From CAYSYH01 sp964435455 (GTDB taxonomy: Bacteria > Patescibacteriota > WWE3 > 2-01-FULL-39-13 > JAACPI01): 19,822 bases of DNA. Position numbers and translations under genes: made by a program. Below the pieces are notes generated by a model that was not told the DNA's origin, did no database searches, and saw only the letters and a program-made list of their open reading frames with translations. Numbering within the stretch: position 1 is the stretch's first letter; each line of letters starts with the position of its first letter. Below, in pieces: positions 7,595 to 14,904 of the stretch. Location of the stretch: NCBI GenBank assembly GCA_964435455.1, contig CAYSYH010000010.1, forward strand, positions 1-19,822, written 5' to 3'.

Positions 7595-8410
7595 ATGGGG
7601 TTGGTTTATGTTTTTATTCCTGAGCATAAGCTTAGGCCTAACCTATTAAAAATAACAAAAACTTATTTGGAAGCAAATTCCATAAGTTTTATAGAGCTTA
7701 CAAGACCCTTTTTAAAAGATTTTATACCACAAAATTATTATGTATCGGTTCCTTTAGTTTATATTAATTGTTCAAATTTTTTAAAGTATCTTAGTTTAAA
7801 TAAAAATTTAGTAATTGGAGACTTTATCCAAATAAAAAAAGCTTTAAAAATTGCTAAAAAAGTACATTATGGGAATAAACGCAGAAATGGAGACAATTAT
7901 TTTAATGGCCATATATTACCTGTTGCCTTACAGTTATTTTTAGAAAAGGCTTTAAAAGGTAAAAAAGTTAAATCCGATTTACTATTAACGGGAATTTTGC
8001 ATGATGTATTAGAGGATGGGAATAAAAAAAAGGCCCTTAAGGCATTAAAAAGTAATTTTTCGTCCTCTATTTGCCAAAATATATTAAATTTAACCAAAGT
8101 ATCTACTAAAGATATTGCTACTTTACCACAATATAGAACAATGGACTTTAAAAAAGCAAAAAATATTGAAACAAAAAAATATGTGCAAAAAGTTCAAAGT
8201 AGTTCTATATGTATAAAGGTAAAATGCACGGATAGGCTTTTAAATTTGTTTAGTGATATAGAAAATAAAGAACGTAAAAATATTTTTGTAAAAGATTATA
8301 TGCTAGAAACAAAAACATTTTATTATCCTATGTTTAAAAAAATGAGTGGTAGTTGTTTTTACCTTTTAAAATTGGCCTTTGGTATTTTAAAAGATTTAGT
8401 TTTAGTATGA
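7595..8410 (+). CDS. Stand-alone RelA/SpoT-type HD hydrolase
   Basis: A 271-residue protein with the HD phosphohydrolase domain of the RelA/SpoT/Mesh1 group. All expected metal and catalytic positions are visible: His91 (VHYGNKRRNG), His106 (NGHILPVAL), His136-Asp137 (GILHDVLEDG, with Glu140-Asp141) and Asp213 (KCTDRLLNLFSD). By family knowledge this suggests cleavage of ppGpp or a related 3'-diphosphorylated nucleotide. The synthetase, TGS and ACT domains are absent, and the roughly 85 N-terminal residues match nothing I recognise, so regulation by substrate or partner is open. There is no Shine-Dalgarno sequence; an extended -10 box 8 bases before the ATG implies a leaderless mRNA. The gene is separated from the hypothetical downstream by 24 bases that hold another promoter. 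Confidence 0.82.
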   Translation: MGLVYVFIPEHKLRPNLLKITKTYLEANSISFIELTRPFLKDFIPQNYYVSVPLVYINCSNFLKYLSLNKNLVIGDFIQIKKALKIAKKVHYGNKRRNGDNYFNGHILPVALQLFLEKALKGKKVKSDLLLTGILHDVLEDGNKKKALKALKSNFSSSICQNILNLTKVSTKDIATLPQYRTMDFKKAKNIETKKYVQKVQSSSICIKVKCTDRLLNLFSDIENKERKNIFVKDYMLETKTFYYPMFKKMSGSCFYLLKLAFGILKDLVLV

Positions 8411-8419
8411 TTAATTATA

Positions 8420-8428
8420 TGCTATAAT
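8420..8428 (+). promoter_or_regulatory. Extended -10 box just before the next gene
   Basis: TGCTATAAT ends 6 bases before ATG 8435, a consensus TATAAT with TG extension. No convincing -35 is seen. Transcription should start at or within a base of the ATG. Confidence 0.65.
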
Positions 8429-8434
8429 ATTTAC

Positions 8435-8953
8435 ATGGAGCTGCAAGATTTACAAAATTTATTTGCAAACACAGATCCTTCTACTCAATTTTTTGATTCT
8501 AAAAGTATATTTTCTATTTTAAATGTAGAAGATGCACCTCAAAGTGAGAAAGATAAAATGTTAAAAGATTTTGTTACCGAAGCGGTTCAAAGGGCTATAA
8601 AGAGAGTTTTAGCCGATCCAAATGTAGATGATGTATTAAAATCTGATATACAAAGGATATTAAATTCCACAGATAATATTTTTAAAGCTCAAGAAGAGCT
8701 AAATAGTTTATTACCACAAAATTTTGTACATTATGTTATAGAAGAATCCAGAATGTTAAAGTTGGAAATGTCTTTAAATAATATTAGAGAAACTTATAAA
8801 ATGGTTGTTGCCTCTGATTCTATAAAAACTGAACAAAAAGAGGAATTTAAAAATGCGGTTAATTTAGCTGAGGAGGCCTTTAGGGAAGGCAATTTAAACA
8901 AGTATAAAACTGCTTATGAAAAATATGACTCTTTACGGAGTTCTTTATTATAA
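8435..8953 (+). CDS. Helical hypothetical protein
   Basis: A 172-residue soluble protein, rich in acidic and basic residues and predicted almost wholly helical from its heptad-like hydrophobic spacing. The region 60-130 (VTEAVQRAIKRVLADP... onward) and the C-terminal EEAFREGNLNKYKTAYEKY look like paired helices. There is no signal peptide, membrane segment, cysteine motif or catalytic signature, and I do not recognise the family. It has its own extended -10 box and appears to be transcribed as a leaderless mRNA. The next gene, rpsB, begins 195 bases downstream behind its own leader, so the two are probably separate units. Confidence 0.85.
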   Translation: MELQDLQNLFANTDPSTQFFDSKSIFSILNVEDAPQSEKDKMLKDFVTEAVQRAIKRVLADPNVDDVLKSDIQRILNSTDNIFKAQEELNSLLPQNFVHYVIEESRMLKLEMSLNNIRETYKMVVASDSIKTEQKEEFKNAVNLAEEAFREGNLNKYKTAYEKYDSLRSSLL

Positions 8954-8986
8954 CAATAATTTATCTACTACTAACTAAAAAAGCTT

Positions 8987-8992
8987 TACAAT
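8987..8992 (+). promoter_or_regulatory. Possible -10 box for the rpsB leader transcript
   Basis: TACAAT is the best -10 candidate upstream of the structured leader; no matching -35 is clear. A start near 9000 would give a leader of about 150 bases. Confidence 0.35.
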
Positions 8993-9021
8993 ATACCCAA
9001 ATTGCATTATTCTTTTACTTA

Positions 9022-9117
9022 AGTTAAAGCTAGTTTCCTTCGGAATCCTTTAGTTTAGGACCGTCTTTAACTGTAAATAAGGGAGGCTAATTAATTATTT
9101 TTATTTTTTAGCTTCCC
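9022..9117 (+). ncRNA. Structured leader RNA upstream of rpsB
   Basis: Two folded units are visible by pairing. Unit 1 is a compact three-way junction: outer stem AGTTAAAG (9022-9029) with CTTTAACT (9065-9072), a hairpin TTCC (9035-9038) with GGAA (9042-9045), and a second hairpin TCCT (9046-9049) with AGGA (9057-9060). Unit 2 is a 10-bp stem, GGGAGGCTAA (9081-9090) with TTAGCTTCCC (9108-9117), containing one G-U pair and a 17-base A/T loop. It ends 30 bases before the rpsB ATG. By analogy with known S2 autoregulatory leaders it may bind ribosomal protein S2, but the fold is my own pairing and is not matched to a known family. It could also be partly a terminator for the gene upstream. Confidence 0.5.
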
Positions 9118-9147
9118 CTATATTTGTTTTAATTTAAGGTAATTTTT

Positions 9148-10035
9148 ATGAATATAAATATGCCTACAGCAGAAGATCTTTTAAAAGCTGGTGTGCATTT
9201 TGGACACCAAAAAAAGCATTGGCACCCTAAAATGCAACAATTTATATATAGCACGCATCAAAAAGTGCATATAATAGATTTATTTAAAACTATTGAACAA
9301 TTAAAAAAAGCAGCTCAAGCAGCTTACGATGTTGCAAAAAAAGGCGAAAAAATAATCTTTTTGGCCACTAAACCACAAAGTAGGGAATTAGTTACTGCAG
9401 AAGCTAAAAGATGTGGTGCCCTTTATGTTACAGAACGTTGGATAGGAGGAACCTTAACCAATTTTGAAGAAATAAAGAAAAATAGAGATTCTTTATTAAA
9501 ATATCAAAAAGGATTAAAAGAAGGAGATTATAAAGACTTAACAAAAAAAGAACGTTTAATGATACAAAGAAAGGTAGAAAAATTAAAAAAAGTTTATGAG
9601 GGTTTAGTAGGTTTAAAATCTTTACCTGGTTTAATATATGTTGTTGATGCCCGGAGAGAACGTACAGCCGTAGCAGAAGCCCAAAAAGTAGGGGTTCCTG
9701 TTATTGCTTTAACTGATACAAATACCGATCCTAGTAATATAGATTATGTTATACCCGGAAACGACGATGCTATAAAGAGTGTTTCATTAATTACTAAAGT
9801 AATATCAGATGCTGTTTTTGCAGGTTACAAAGATTTTGGTAAAAGCGGAAGCTCAAAAGTAGTTGTAGATAAATCTGCTAAAAAGGTTAAGAATCCTTCT
9901 AAAGAATCTAATGTAAGTTCAAAAAAAGATGGTACTGCCAAAAAAAGCTCAAGCTCAAGCAAAAAAAATAATAAGGACAAACCTACAAAAAAATCTACTA
10001 AAGCAAAAAAAAGTTCTAAAAAATCAAGTAAATAA
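9148..10035 (+). CDS. rpsB: Ribosomal protein S2 with long basic tail
   Basis: A 295-residue small-subunit protein. The core (about 1-235) carries the S2 signatures LLKAGVHFGHQKKHWHPKM near the N terminus, FLATKPQSRELV, ERWIGGTLTNF, and PGLIYVVDARRERTAV followed by PVIALTDTNTDP. Residues from about 236 to the end form a low-complexity Lys/Ser tail (SSSSKKNN, KKSSKKSSK) of some 60 residues, beyond the usual family length of about 230-250. I chose ATG 9148 because AAGG at 9136-9139 is well spaced; an in-frame ATG at 9160 would also leave the S2 fold intact. A structured leader precedes it and tsf follows after 14 bases, the conserved rpsB-tsf order. Confidence 0.97.
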   Translation: MNINMPTAEDLLKAGVHFGHQKKHWHPKMQQFIYSTHQKVHIIDLFKTIEQLKKAAQAAYDVAKKGEKIIFLATKPQSRELVTAEAKRCGALYVTERWIGGTLTNFEEIKKNRDSLLKYQKGLKEGDYKDLTKKERLMIQRKVEKLKKVYEGLVGLKSLPGLIYVVDARRERTAVAEAQKVGVPVIALTDTNTDPSNIDYVIPGNDDAIKSVSLITKVISDAVFAGYKDFGKSGSSKVVVDKSAKKVKNPSKESNVSSKKDGTAKKSSSSSKKNNKDKPTKKSTKAKKSSKKSSK

Positions 10036-10049
10036 ATTTAAATAAAACT

Positions 10050-10505
10050 ATGGATACAAAACTTATACTAAAATTAAAAAATCAAACCGGCGCCGGCGTT
10101 ATGGACGCAAAACAAGCTTTAGATAAGTTTAAAGGTGATTATGAAAAGGCTAAAGAATATTTACTAAAAAAAGGCTTAGCTAAAGCAGAAAAAAAGAGCG
10201 AACGTGAAATAAAAGCTGGGCTTGTTTGGAGCTATGTTCATGGGGGAGATACCGGGGGAAGAGTGGGGGTTTTGGTAAAAGTAGGTTGCGAAACTGATTT
10301 TGTTGCAAAAACAGAGGACTTTAAAAACTTATGCAAAGAACTTGCTCTACAAATAAGTGCTATGAACCCAAAAGATGTAGATGAATTGTTAAATCAAGAT
10401 TATATTAGAGACTCATCTAAAAAAGTAGAGCAGCTAATTAAAGAGGTAATTGCTAAAACTGGAGAGAATATTCAAGTTTCAGACTTTTGTAGGCTCGAAA
10501 TTTAA
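10050..10505 (+). CDS. tsf: Short elongation factor Ts
   Basis: A 151-residue nucleotide-exchange factor for EF-Tu. The N-terminal UBA-like domain is complete (LKNQTGAGVMDAKQAL... with KAKEYLLKKGLAKAEKK), and the core strand with CETDFVAKTEDFKNL is present. It stops soon after a truncated core subdomain, so the second core half and coiled-coil region of the 283-residue E. coli protein are missing; it is also shorter than the 196-residue Thermus form. Short EF-Ts is, to my knowledge, usual in CPR bacteria. It shares the rpsB transcript. No Shine-Dalgarno sequence precedes the ATG. Confidence 0.95.
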   Translation: MDTKLILKLKNQTGAGVMDAKQALDKFKGDYEKAKEYLLKKGLAKAEKKSEREIKAGLVWSYVHGGDTGGRVGVLVKVGCETDFVAKTEDFKNLCKELALQISAMNPKDVDELLNQDYIRDSSKKVEQLIKEVIAKTGENIQVSDFCRLEI

Positions 10506-10527
10506 GCTTGTCATTTTTATTATAGCT

Positions 10528-11454
10528 ATGGATATAGCTGTATTATCAGGTGCAAAATATTCTGATATAGATGCTTACGCGTGTGCTATTTCTTATGCTA
10601 AGCTTTTATCTTTAAGTGGTTTTAATTCTCAACCTTTTTTAGCCCCTTTAAATTATAGTATTCCAAAAATTGTAAAAAGTTTGGGAGCTACTTATTATAA
10701 ATTGGACTCTTTTAATGATTATCCCAAAAGAGGTTTTGTGTTAGTTGATGTTTCTGACCCAAATTACTTTCCCGATTTTGTTCACGAACCCGATGTTATA
10801 GAAGTTTGGGATCATCGTTTGGGGTATGAAGAGTACTGGAGGGATTTAATAGGTGATAAATCTTTTATTGAACCTGTAGGAGCTTGTGCTACTTTAATTT
10901 ATGAAGAATGGGAACGCGCTAATAGGTTGAATTCTTTAGATCCTATAACTGCTTCTTTGTTGCAAACTGCCATTTTATCCAACACTTTAAATTTTAATTC
11001 TTATGTTACAACTGATAGGGATAAAAAAGCCTACAAGGAACTTTCAGTATTATCTAAGTTAAGCGATAATTGGCCTTATATATATTTTGGGTCCGTCCAA
11101 AATTTTATATCTCAATTACCCTTAAATGAATTAGTAAAAAAAGACTCCAAGTTCATGAGTTTTGGCCCATTTAAAAAAGTTTTTATTTTTCAATTAGAAC
11201 TTTATTCAGCCTATGATTATATAAAAAACATAGGTTATGATAATTTAATTAAGGAAGTTAAAAAACAAGCCAAAAATCACAGTTTTTTAATAACAATCCC
11301 TAGTATTAGTGATAAGCATAATATTGTTTTTACTTCTAATTCTAAAATAAAGGATTTTTTAATAAAACATTTTGGTGTTGTTTTTAATAATAATGTAATG
11401 GGTTTTAGCTCTCGTATTTTTTTAAGAAAAGAACTTTTAATGATAAGTCGTTAA
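10528..11454 (+). CDS. DHH/DHHA2 PpaC-like protein with lost metal ligands
   Basis: A 308-residue protein colinear with manganese-dependent inorganic pyrophosphatase (PpaC). Retained: Asp13 and Asp15 in SDIDAYACAISYA, Asp74 in VLVDVSD, Asp95-His96 in EVWDH, the VGACATLIYEEW helix, and a C-terminal DHHA2-like end with SSRIFLRKE. Changed relative to B. subtilis PpaC: His9 is Ala9, the second histidine of DHH is Arg97, and the metal-bridging Asp149 is Asn151. Three of the metal ligands are thus gone, so ordinary pyrophosphatase activity is unlikely; a binding or altered catalytic role is an inference. An upstream in-frame start at 10450 overlaps tsf and adds a sequence without family match, so I use ATG 10528, 22 bases after tsf. 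Confidence 0.8.
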   Translation: MDIAVLSGAKYSDIDAYACAISYAKLLSLSGFNSQPFLAPLNYSIPKIVKSLGATYYKLDSFNDYPKRGFVLVDVSDPNYFPDFVHEPDVIEVWDHRLGYEEYWRDLIGDKSFIEPVGACATLIYEEWERANRLNSLDPITASLLQTAILSNTLNFNSYVTTDRDKKAYKELSVLSKLSDNWPYIYFGSVQNFISQLPLNELVKKDSKFMSFGPFKKVFIFQLELYSAYDYIKNIGYDNLIKEVKKQAKNHSFLITIPSISDKHNIVFTSNSKIKDFLIKHFGVVFNNNVMGFSSRIFLRKELLMISR

Positions 11455-11504
11455 TTTAGTATAATAAAATAAACTTTATTATTTATTTTTTGGCTTTATT
11501 AAAG

Positions 11505-11510
11505 TATACT
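11505..11510 (+). promoter_or_regulatory. -10 box close to the LCP-like gene start
   Basis: TATACT ends 7 bases before ATG 11518, predicting a start at or next to the ATG. A TATAAT at 11460-11465 further upstream is an alternative that would give a leader of about 45 bases. Confidence 0.45.
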
Positions 11511-11517
11511 TTAGATA

Positions 11518-12627
11518 ATGCCTGTCCGAAAATACAGAAAAAGAACTTACAGATATACAACAAAATACCGCCGAAGATCAAAAAAAATAAAAAAGATTAA
11601 AAAACTTGTTCGTATAGTCACCTTTTCACTTTTGGGGCTTCTTTTGTCTTCTGTATCTTTTTATTTGTATACTTTAACAATAAACTTAAAAAAACCCTTT
11701 GCAAGTGCTTCTAATGGCATTGATTTTAATAGTAATTTTTACAATTCATCCAAACCTTTTAATGTTATATTAATTCATGTTTCAGATACAAGGGATTTGC
11801 ATTCAGATATAAAACAGTTATATTTATTTAGAATAGAACCTGGAAATAAAAAAGTTTTGCTTGTTAAAATTCCTGTTGAAACTCAAACTTATTTAAATAA
11901 AACTATAGGTAATGGTTATGTATCCAAATTGTATAGTTTAGGTAATTACTCCAATAATAAATTAGGTGTTCAGTATATTGTTAATTTTATTAAAAAAACT
12001 TTAGCCATTAATGTTGATGCGTATGTTGTCTACGATGATCAAGCAATAAACAAATTTAAAGATATAAATATAAATGTTAGTTCTAAAGATCTTCCAAAGT
12101 CTATAAAATATTCTTATTTTTTAAAAATAGGCGATTTGTTTAATATTTCACGGCAAAATCTTCTTTCCGATTTAAATAGTGTTGAAATGTTTAAAATTTT
12201 GTCCGATACTAAATCTGTAAGTTTACCTAATTATATTTATAAGGAACTTACCCCTAAAGAACTTTCTTCCCCAAAAGAGTTTGATTTTTTTTGGCAAAAT
12301 AACACCGAAAATAAAGATATTTTTTATGAAAGACTTTTAGTTACTGTTTTAAACTCTACAGATACTCCCGGTTTGGCAGGTTGGGGATCTAGGGTAATTA
12401 AAAATGCAGGTGCAAATATTTTAGAAATAGGTAACTATGAAGAACCTTTAGATTCTACAGTAATTTATACTGACGTTAATGATAATTCTGCATTGCTGAA
12501 GTATTTGGTAACTTTTTATGATGTAGACTTAATATATAAACCAAGCGATTTTAAAAAAGACCCGTTTTTAGCTAAAAGGAGTGATATATTGCTAATTATA
12601 GGCAAAAAGGAGGCTTTGGATTATTGA
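11518..12627 (+). CDS. Membrane-anchored degenerate LCP protein with LytR_C domain
   Basis: A 369-residue protein. Residues 1-31 are a Lys/Arg/Tyr-rich cytosolic tail, 33-52 a single transmembrane helix, and the rest should be outside the membrane. Residues about 78-250 resemble an LCP (LytR-CpsA-Psr) domain in strand order (FNVILIHVSDTRD, KVLLVKIPVETQTYL, then IVNFIKKTLAINVDAYVVYDD). The PRD catalytic motif of LCP phosphotransferases reads PVE here, so key arginine and aspartate are absent. Residues 272-369 are a LytR_C domain (VTVLNSTDTPGLAGWGSRVI and STVIYTD). Active LCP proteins attach polymers to peptidoglycan; this one may only bind cell-wall material. The gene has a promoter-proximal start and is followed 12 bases later by the next gene. 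Confidence 0.8.
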   Translation: MPVRKYRKRTYRYTTKYRRRSKKIKKIKKLVRIVTFSLLGLLLSSVSFYLYTLTINLKKPFASASNGIDFNSNFYNSSKPFNVILIHVSDTRDLHSDIKQLYLFRIEPGNKKVLLVKIPVETQTYLNKTIGNGYVSKLYSLGNYSNNKLGVQYIVNFIKKTLAINVDAYVVYDDQAINKFKDININVSSKDLPKSIKYSYFLKIGDLFNISRQNLLSDLNSVEMFKILSDTKSVSLPNYIYKELTPKELSSPKEFDFFWQNNTENKDIFYERLLVTVLNSTDTPGLAGWGSRVIKNAGANILEIGNYEEPLDSTVIYTDVNDNSALLKYLVTFYDVDLIYKPSDFKKDPFLAKRSDILLIIGKKEALDY

Positions 12628-12639
12628 TAAATATATAAT

Positions 12640-13551
12640 ATGTTTTATTTTTTAGTCTTATTACTTATTTTAATAGTTGTTTCTTCTGCTTATTTATCTT
12701 ATAAAAAAACCTACTCTAAATTAATTAAGTTGCCTGACTCTGATACAGTTACATTTTTGGTTAATATAAAAGATGTTAATTATAAAGGTACTAAAAATAA
12801 TTTTATTGTAACCGAAAAATTTTTTTCTAAATTATATACATTGCTTGAAAGTTTAGATAATAACACCAATAATTTAATAATTTTAGAACTTTTAGCTCAT
12901 TCTAAGAATGTTTATTTTTATATAACACTTCCTTCTAATATATTAAACTTTGTTGAAAGTTTAATTTATAAAACATACCCTAGTGCACATATTATTAATG
13001 AAAATAAAGTTTTAAATAAATATAACGATTTTTTAAAAAATGCCAAAGGAAAGTTGCTAGAACTAAAACTTAAAAAAAAGAGCTATTTGCCCATAAAGAC
13101 TTTTGAAGAGTTTGACAATAATAAATTTAAAGAGCTTTTAAATTTTTTAGCCACTAAAATAACTGATGAAGATTTAATATTAATGCAATATGTATTATTA
13201 CCTGCAAAAGATACTTGGCAAAAAGAGGGTTATAACTATATTTCAGAATTAAATTCAAATATGGACAATATGGGTATAAAATTTATTCAAGAACATCTAT
13301 CTAGCATTGCTTTTAAAGCAAATGTAAAAGTTTTTGTATTTTCCAAAAATTCTATAAATTTAACTAAAAATATAAAATTAGTATGTGATTATTTTAATAG
13401 TTTTTCTAGTTCATTAAATTCTTTTGAAATTAATGAAACTTTTATAAAAGATTCATCATTTTTTCTAGATACTACAAAAAGGGGGCTCTTAAAACTTGAT
13501 AATTCTTTTATTTTAACCACAAAAGAGTTATCAAGTATTATTTGTATTTAA
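12640..13551 (+). CDS. Membrane-anchored VirB4/HerA N-domain-like protein without ATPase
   Basis: A 303-residue protein with a transmembrane helix at residues 2-20. The remainder resembles, by motif order, the region preceding the ATPase in long VirB4/HerA-like proteins of CPR bacteria. This includes a strand, then TEKFFSKLYTLLESL, a LIILELLAHSKNVYFYITLP strand pair, the helix VESLIYKTYPSAHI, and later TKITDEDLILMQYVLLPAKDTW with a tryptophan before a helix. No Walker A or B motif exists in it, and the 124 bases downstream do not continue the frame, so it is either a natural stand-alone N-domain or a truncated gene. The neighbouring LCP/LytR_C protein suggests an envelope-linked function. Family assignment is from memory and tentative. 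Confidence 0.55.
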   Translation: MFYFLVLLLILIVVSSAYLSYKKTYSKLIKLPDSDTVTFLVNIKDVNYKGTKNNFIVTEKFFSKLYTLLESLDNNTNNLIILELLAHSKNVYFYITLPSNILNFVESLIYKTYPSAHIINENKVLNKYNDFLKNAKGKLLELKLKKKSYLPIKTFEEFDNNKFKELLNFLATKITDEDLILMQYVLLPAKDTWQKEGYNYISELNSNMDNMGIKFIQEHLSSIAFKANVKVFVFSKNSINLTKNIKLVCDYFNSFSSSLNSFEINETFIKDSSFFLDTTKRGLLKLDNSFILTTKELSSIICI

Positions 13552-13580
13552 GGTTTTTAATTTTATCTTCAAAAATATCC

Positions 13581-13609
13581 TTGACATAATGTGTATTAAA
13601 CTTTAAATT
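13581..13609 (+). promoter_or_regulatory. Promoter for the TPR-yebC unit
   Basis: A consensus TTGACA (13581-13586), a 17-base spacer and TAAATT (13604-13609). The leader of about 60 bases holds an inverted repeat, AAAGTTAAA (13629-13637) with TTTAACTTT (13655-13663), placed 12 bases before the ATG. Confidence 0.6.
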
Positions 13610-13675
13610 TTCTTTAGATTTAATTTTAAAAGTTAAACTGCTCTTTTTTAGCCTTTTAACTTTACCTTAAAAAGT

Positions 13676-14350
13676 ATGGATTATGCAGATTTAGAAAAAG
13701 AGGCAATACAGCTAGCTTTACAAGGAGAGTGGAAAAAAGCCATAGAAGTAAATAAAAAAATAATAAGTATGGGGCACAAAAATGCAGGTGTGTATAATAG
13801 GCTTGGCAAGTCTTATAGCGAGCTAAACATGTGGCAAGAGGCTATAGATTCATTTTCTAAAGCACTTAAAATAGATCCTTTAAATACTGTTGCACAAAAA
13901 GGATTAACGAACGCAAAAATGAATAAAAAAGCAGGAATAAACACAAAAAACTTTAGTAAGCATTCTTTGTTACAAGATACTAGTACTTCTAAAATTATGT
14001 CAATACCTCTAAAAAATAAGAACTTAAATTTTGACCATGTTTATAAACTTATAAAGGGTGGTGACGATTTTTATTTATTACAAGATGTTACCGATAACAA
14101 TAGGCCAATAAAAAGGATATCTAAAAAAGTATTAAATTTAAAACAAGATTTAAGCCCTGCAGAGTTAAAAGTTTTTTTATTGGAGTATGATAATAATTTA
14201 CTAAAAGTTAAGCTCTCTTCTGAAAAGCCCGTTTTTAGGTCGCAAAAACAAGAAGTAGAACCAGAATTAAAATTAAAAAAGAAGGAAATAGAAGAAGAAA
14301 AAAAAGAAATACAAAAAATGTTTGAAGAATTAGAAGAGGAGGAATCTTAA
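13676..14350 (+). CDS. TPR-repeat protein with acidic coiled-coil tail
   Basis: A 224-residue protein. Residues about 5-75 contain two TPR motifs (EAIQLALQGEWKKAIEVNKKII, with its core shortened here, then NRLGKSYSELNMWQEAID and FSKALKIDPLN). The middle region (about 110-190) is mixed strand and helix without family match. Residues about 195-224 are Glu/Lys-rich and likely coiled coil. TPRs bind peptides, so this should be a scaffold or chaperone-like protein; the partner is unknown. It has its own promoter and its stop is one base before yebC's start region. The Glu-Glu codons near its end form the Shine-Dalgarno sequence of yebC, so the two are probably translationally linked. Confidence 0.85.
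   Translation: MDYADLEKEAIQLALQGEWKKAIEVNKKIISMGHKNAGVYNRLGKSYSELNMWQEAIDSFSKALKIDPLNTVAQKGLTNAKMNKKAGINTKNFSKHSLLQDTSTSKIMSIPLKNKNLNFDHVYKLIKGGDDFYLLQDVTDNNRPIKRISKKVLNLKQDLSPAELKVFLLEYDNNLLKVKLSSEKPVFRSQKQEVEPELKLKKKEIEEEKKEIQKMFEELEEEES
14337..14342 (+). promoter_or_regulatory. Shine-Dalgarno sequence for yebC
   Basis: AGGAGG, 9 bases before ATG 14352, inside the last codons of the TPR gene. It is the only textbook Shine-Dalgarno sequence in front of a gene in the window, showing that the anti-SD mechanism operates here despite its absence elsewhere. Confidence 0.75.
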
Positions 14351-14351
14351 T

Positions 14352-14882
14352 ATGGCTGGGCATTCTAAGTGGGATAATATAAAATATAAAAAGCAAGCTG
14401 AAGATGCAAAAAGAGGTAAGTTATTTACTAAGCTTTCTAATGCCATTACAACTGCTGTAAAAAAGGGTGGGGGAGTTCCTGACCCTTCTTCTAACCCGGC
14501 TTTGCGTTTAGCTATAGAGAAAGCTAAGGCCGCAAATATGCCAAAGGATAAAATTAAAAAAGCCGTAGATAGGGCTTTGGGTGTAGGTGGAGATAACTTA
14601 TCTAATGTTGTTTATGAATGTTATGGACCAGGAGGTGTTGCCATTTTAATTAAGTGTTCCACTGATAATAAAAATAGGCTGGCTACCCAAGTTAGAACCG
14701 TTTTAAATAAATATAATTTGAGTTTAGGTGAAAAAGGCTCCGCTTCTTATATTTTTAATAAAGAAATGAAACCAAGCTTTACTATACCTTTAGAACCTTC
14801 TTTAAGAGACAAATTAAATAATTTAATAAGTGATTTAAGCGATATAGAAGATGTTTCTAACATAGTACATAACGCAGAATAA
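14352..14882 (+). CDS. yebC: Compact YebC/PmpR-family protein
   Basis: A 176-residue member of the YebC family, whose members act as transcription regulators or help ribosomes through difficult peptides. The N-terminal signature MAGHSKWDNIKYKKQAEDA and the first domain are complete (including NPALRLAIEKAKAANMPKD), as is VVYECYGPGGVAILIKCSTDN. After SYIFNK (about residue 136) it jumps to IPLEPS and the family C-terminal end (LISDLSDIEDVSNIVHNAE). About 60-65 residues normally lying between, with the DEDxLMExALEAGAED region, are missing while both flanks stay in frame. It overlaps the TPR gene's end via its Shine-Dalgarno sequence, and the next gene starts 22 bases later with its own -10 box. 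Confidence 0.93.
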   Translation: MAGHSKWDNIKYKKQAEDAKRGKLFTKLSNAITTAVKKGGGVPDPSSNPALRLAIEKAKAANMPKDKIKKAVDRALGVGGDNLSNVVYECYGPGGVAILIKCSTDNKNRLATQVRTVLNKYNLSLGEKGSASYIFNKEMKPSFTIPLEPSLRDKLNNLISDLSDIEDVSNIVHNAE

Positions 14883-14889
14883 TCAGATG

Positions 14890-14898
14890 TGCTATTAT
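14890..14898 (+). promoter_or_regulatory. Extended -10 box before the membrane-protein gene
   Basis: TGCTATTAT ends 6 bases before ATG 14905, the same geometry as at 8420-8428, and no -35 is recognisable. Leaderless transcription is predicted. Confidence 0.55.
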
Positions 14899-14904
14899 TA
14901 AAAT

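Noticed and set aside
10450..10527. N-terminal extension of the PpaC-like protein
   Set aside because: It overlaps tsf in another frame and its residues match nothing in the family; ATG 10528 gives exact PpaC numbering.
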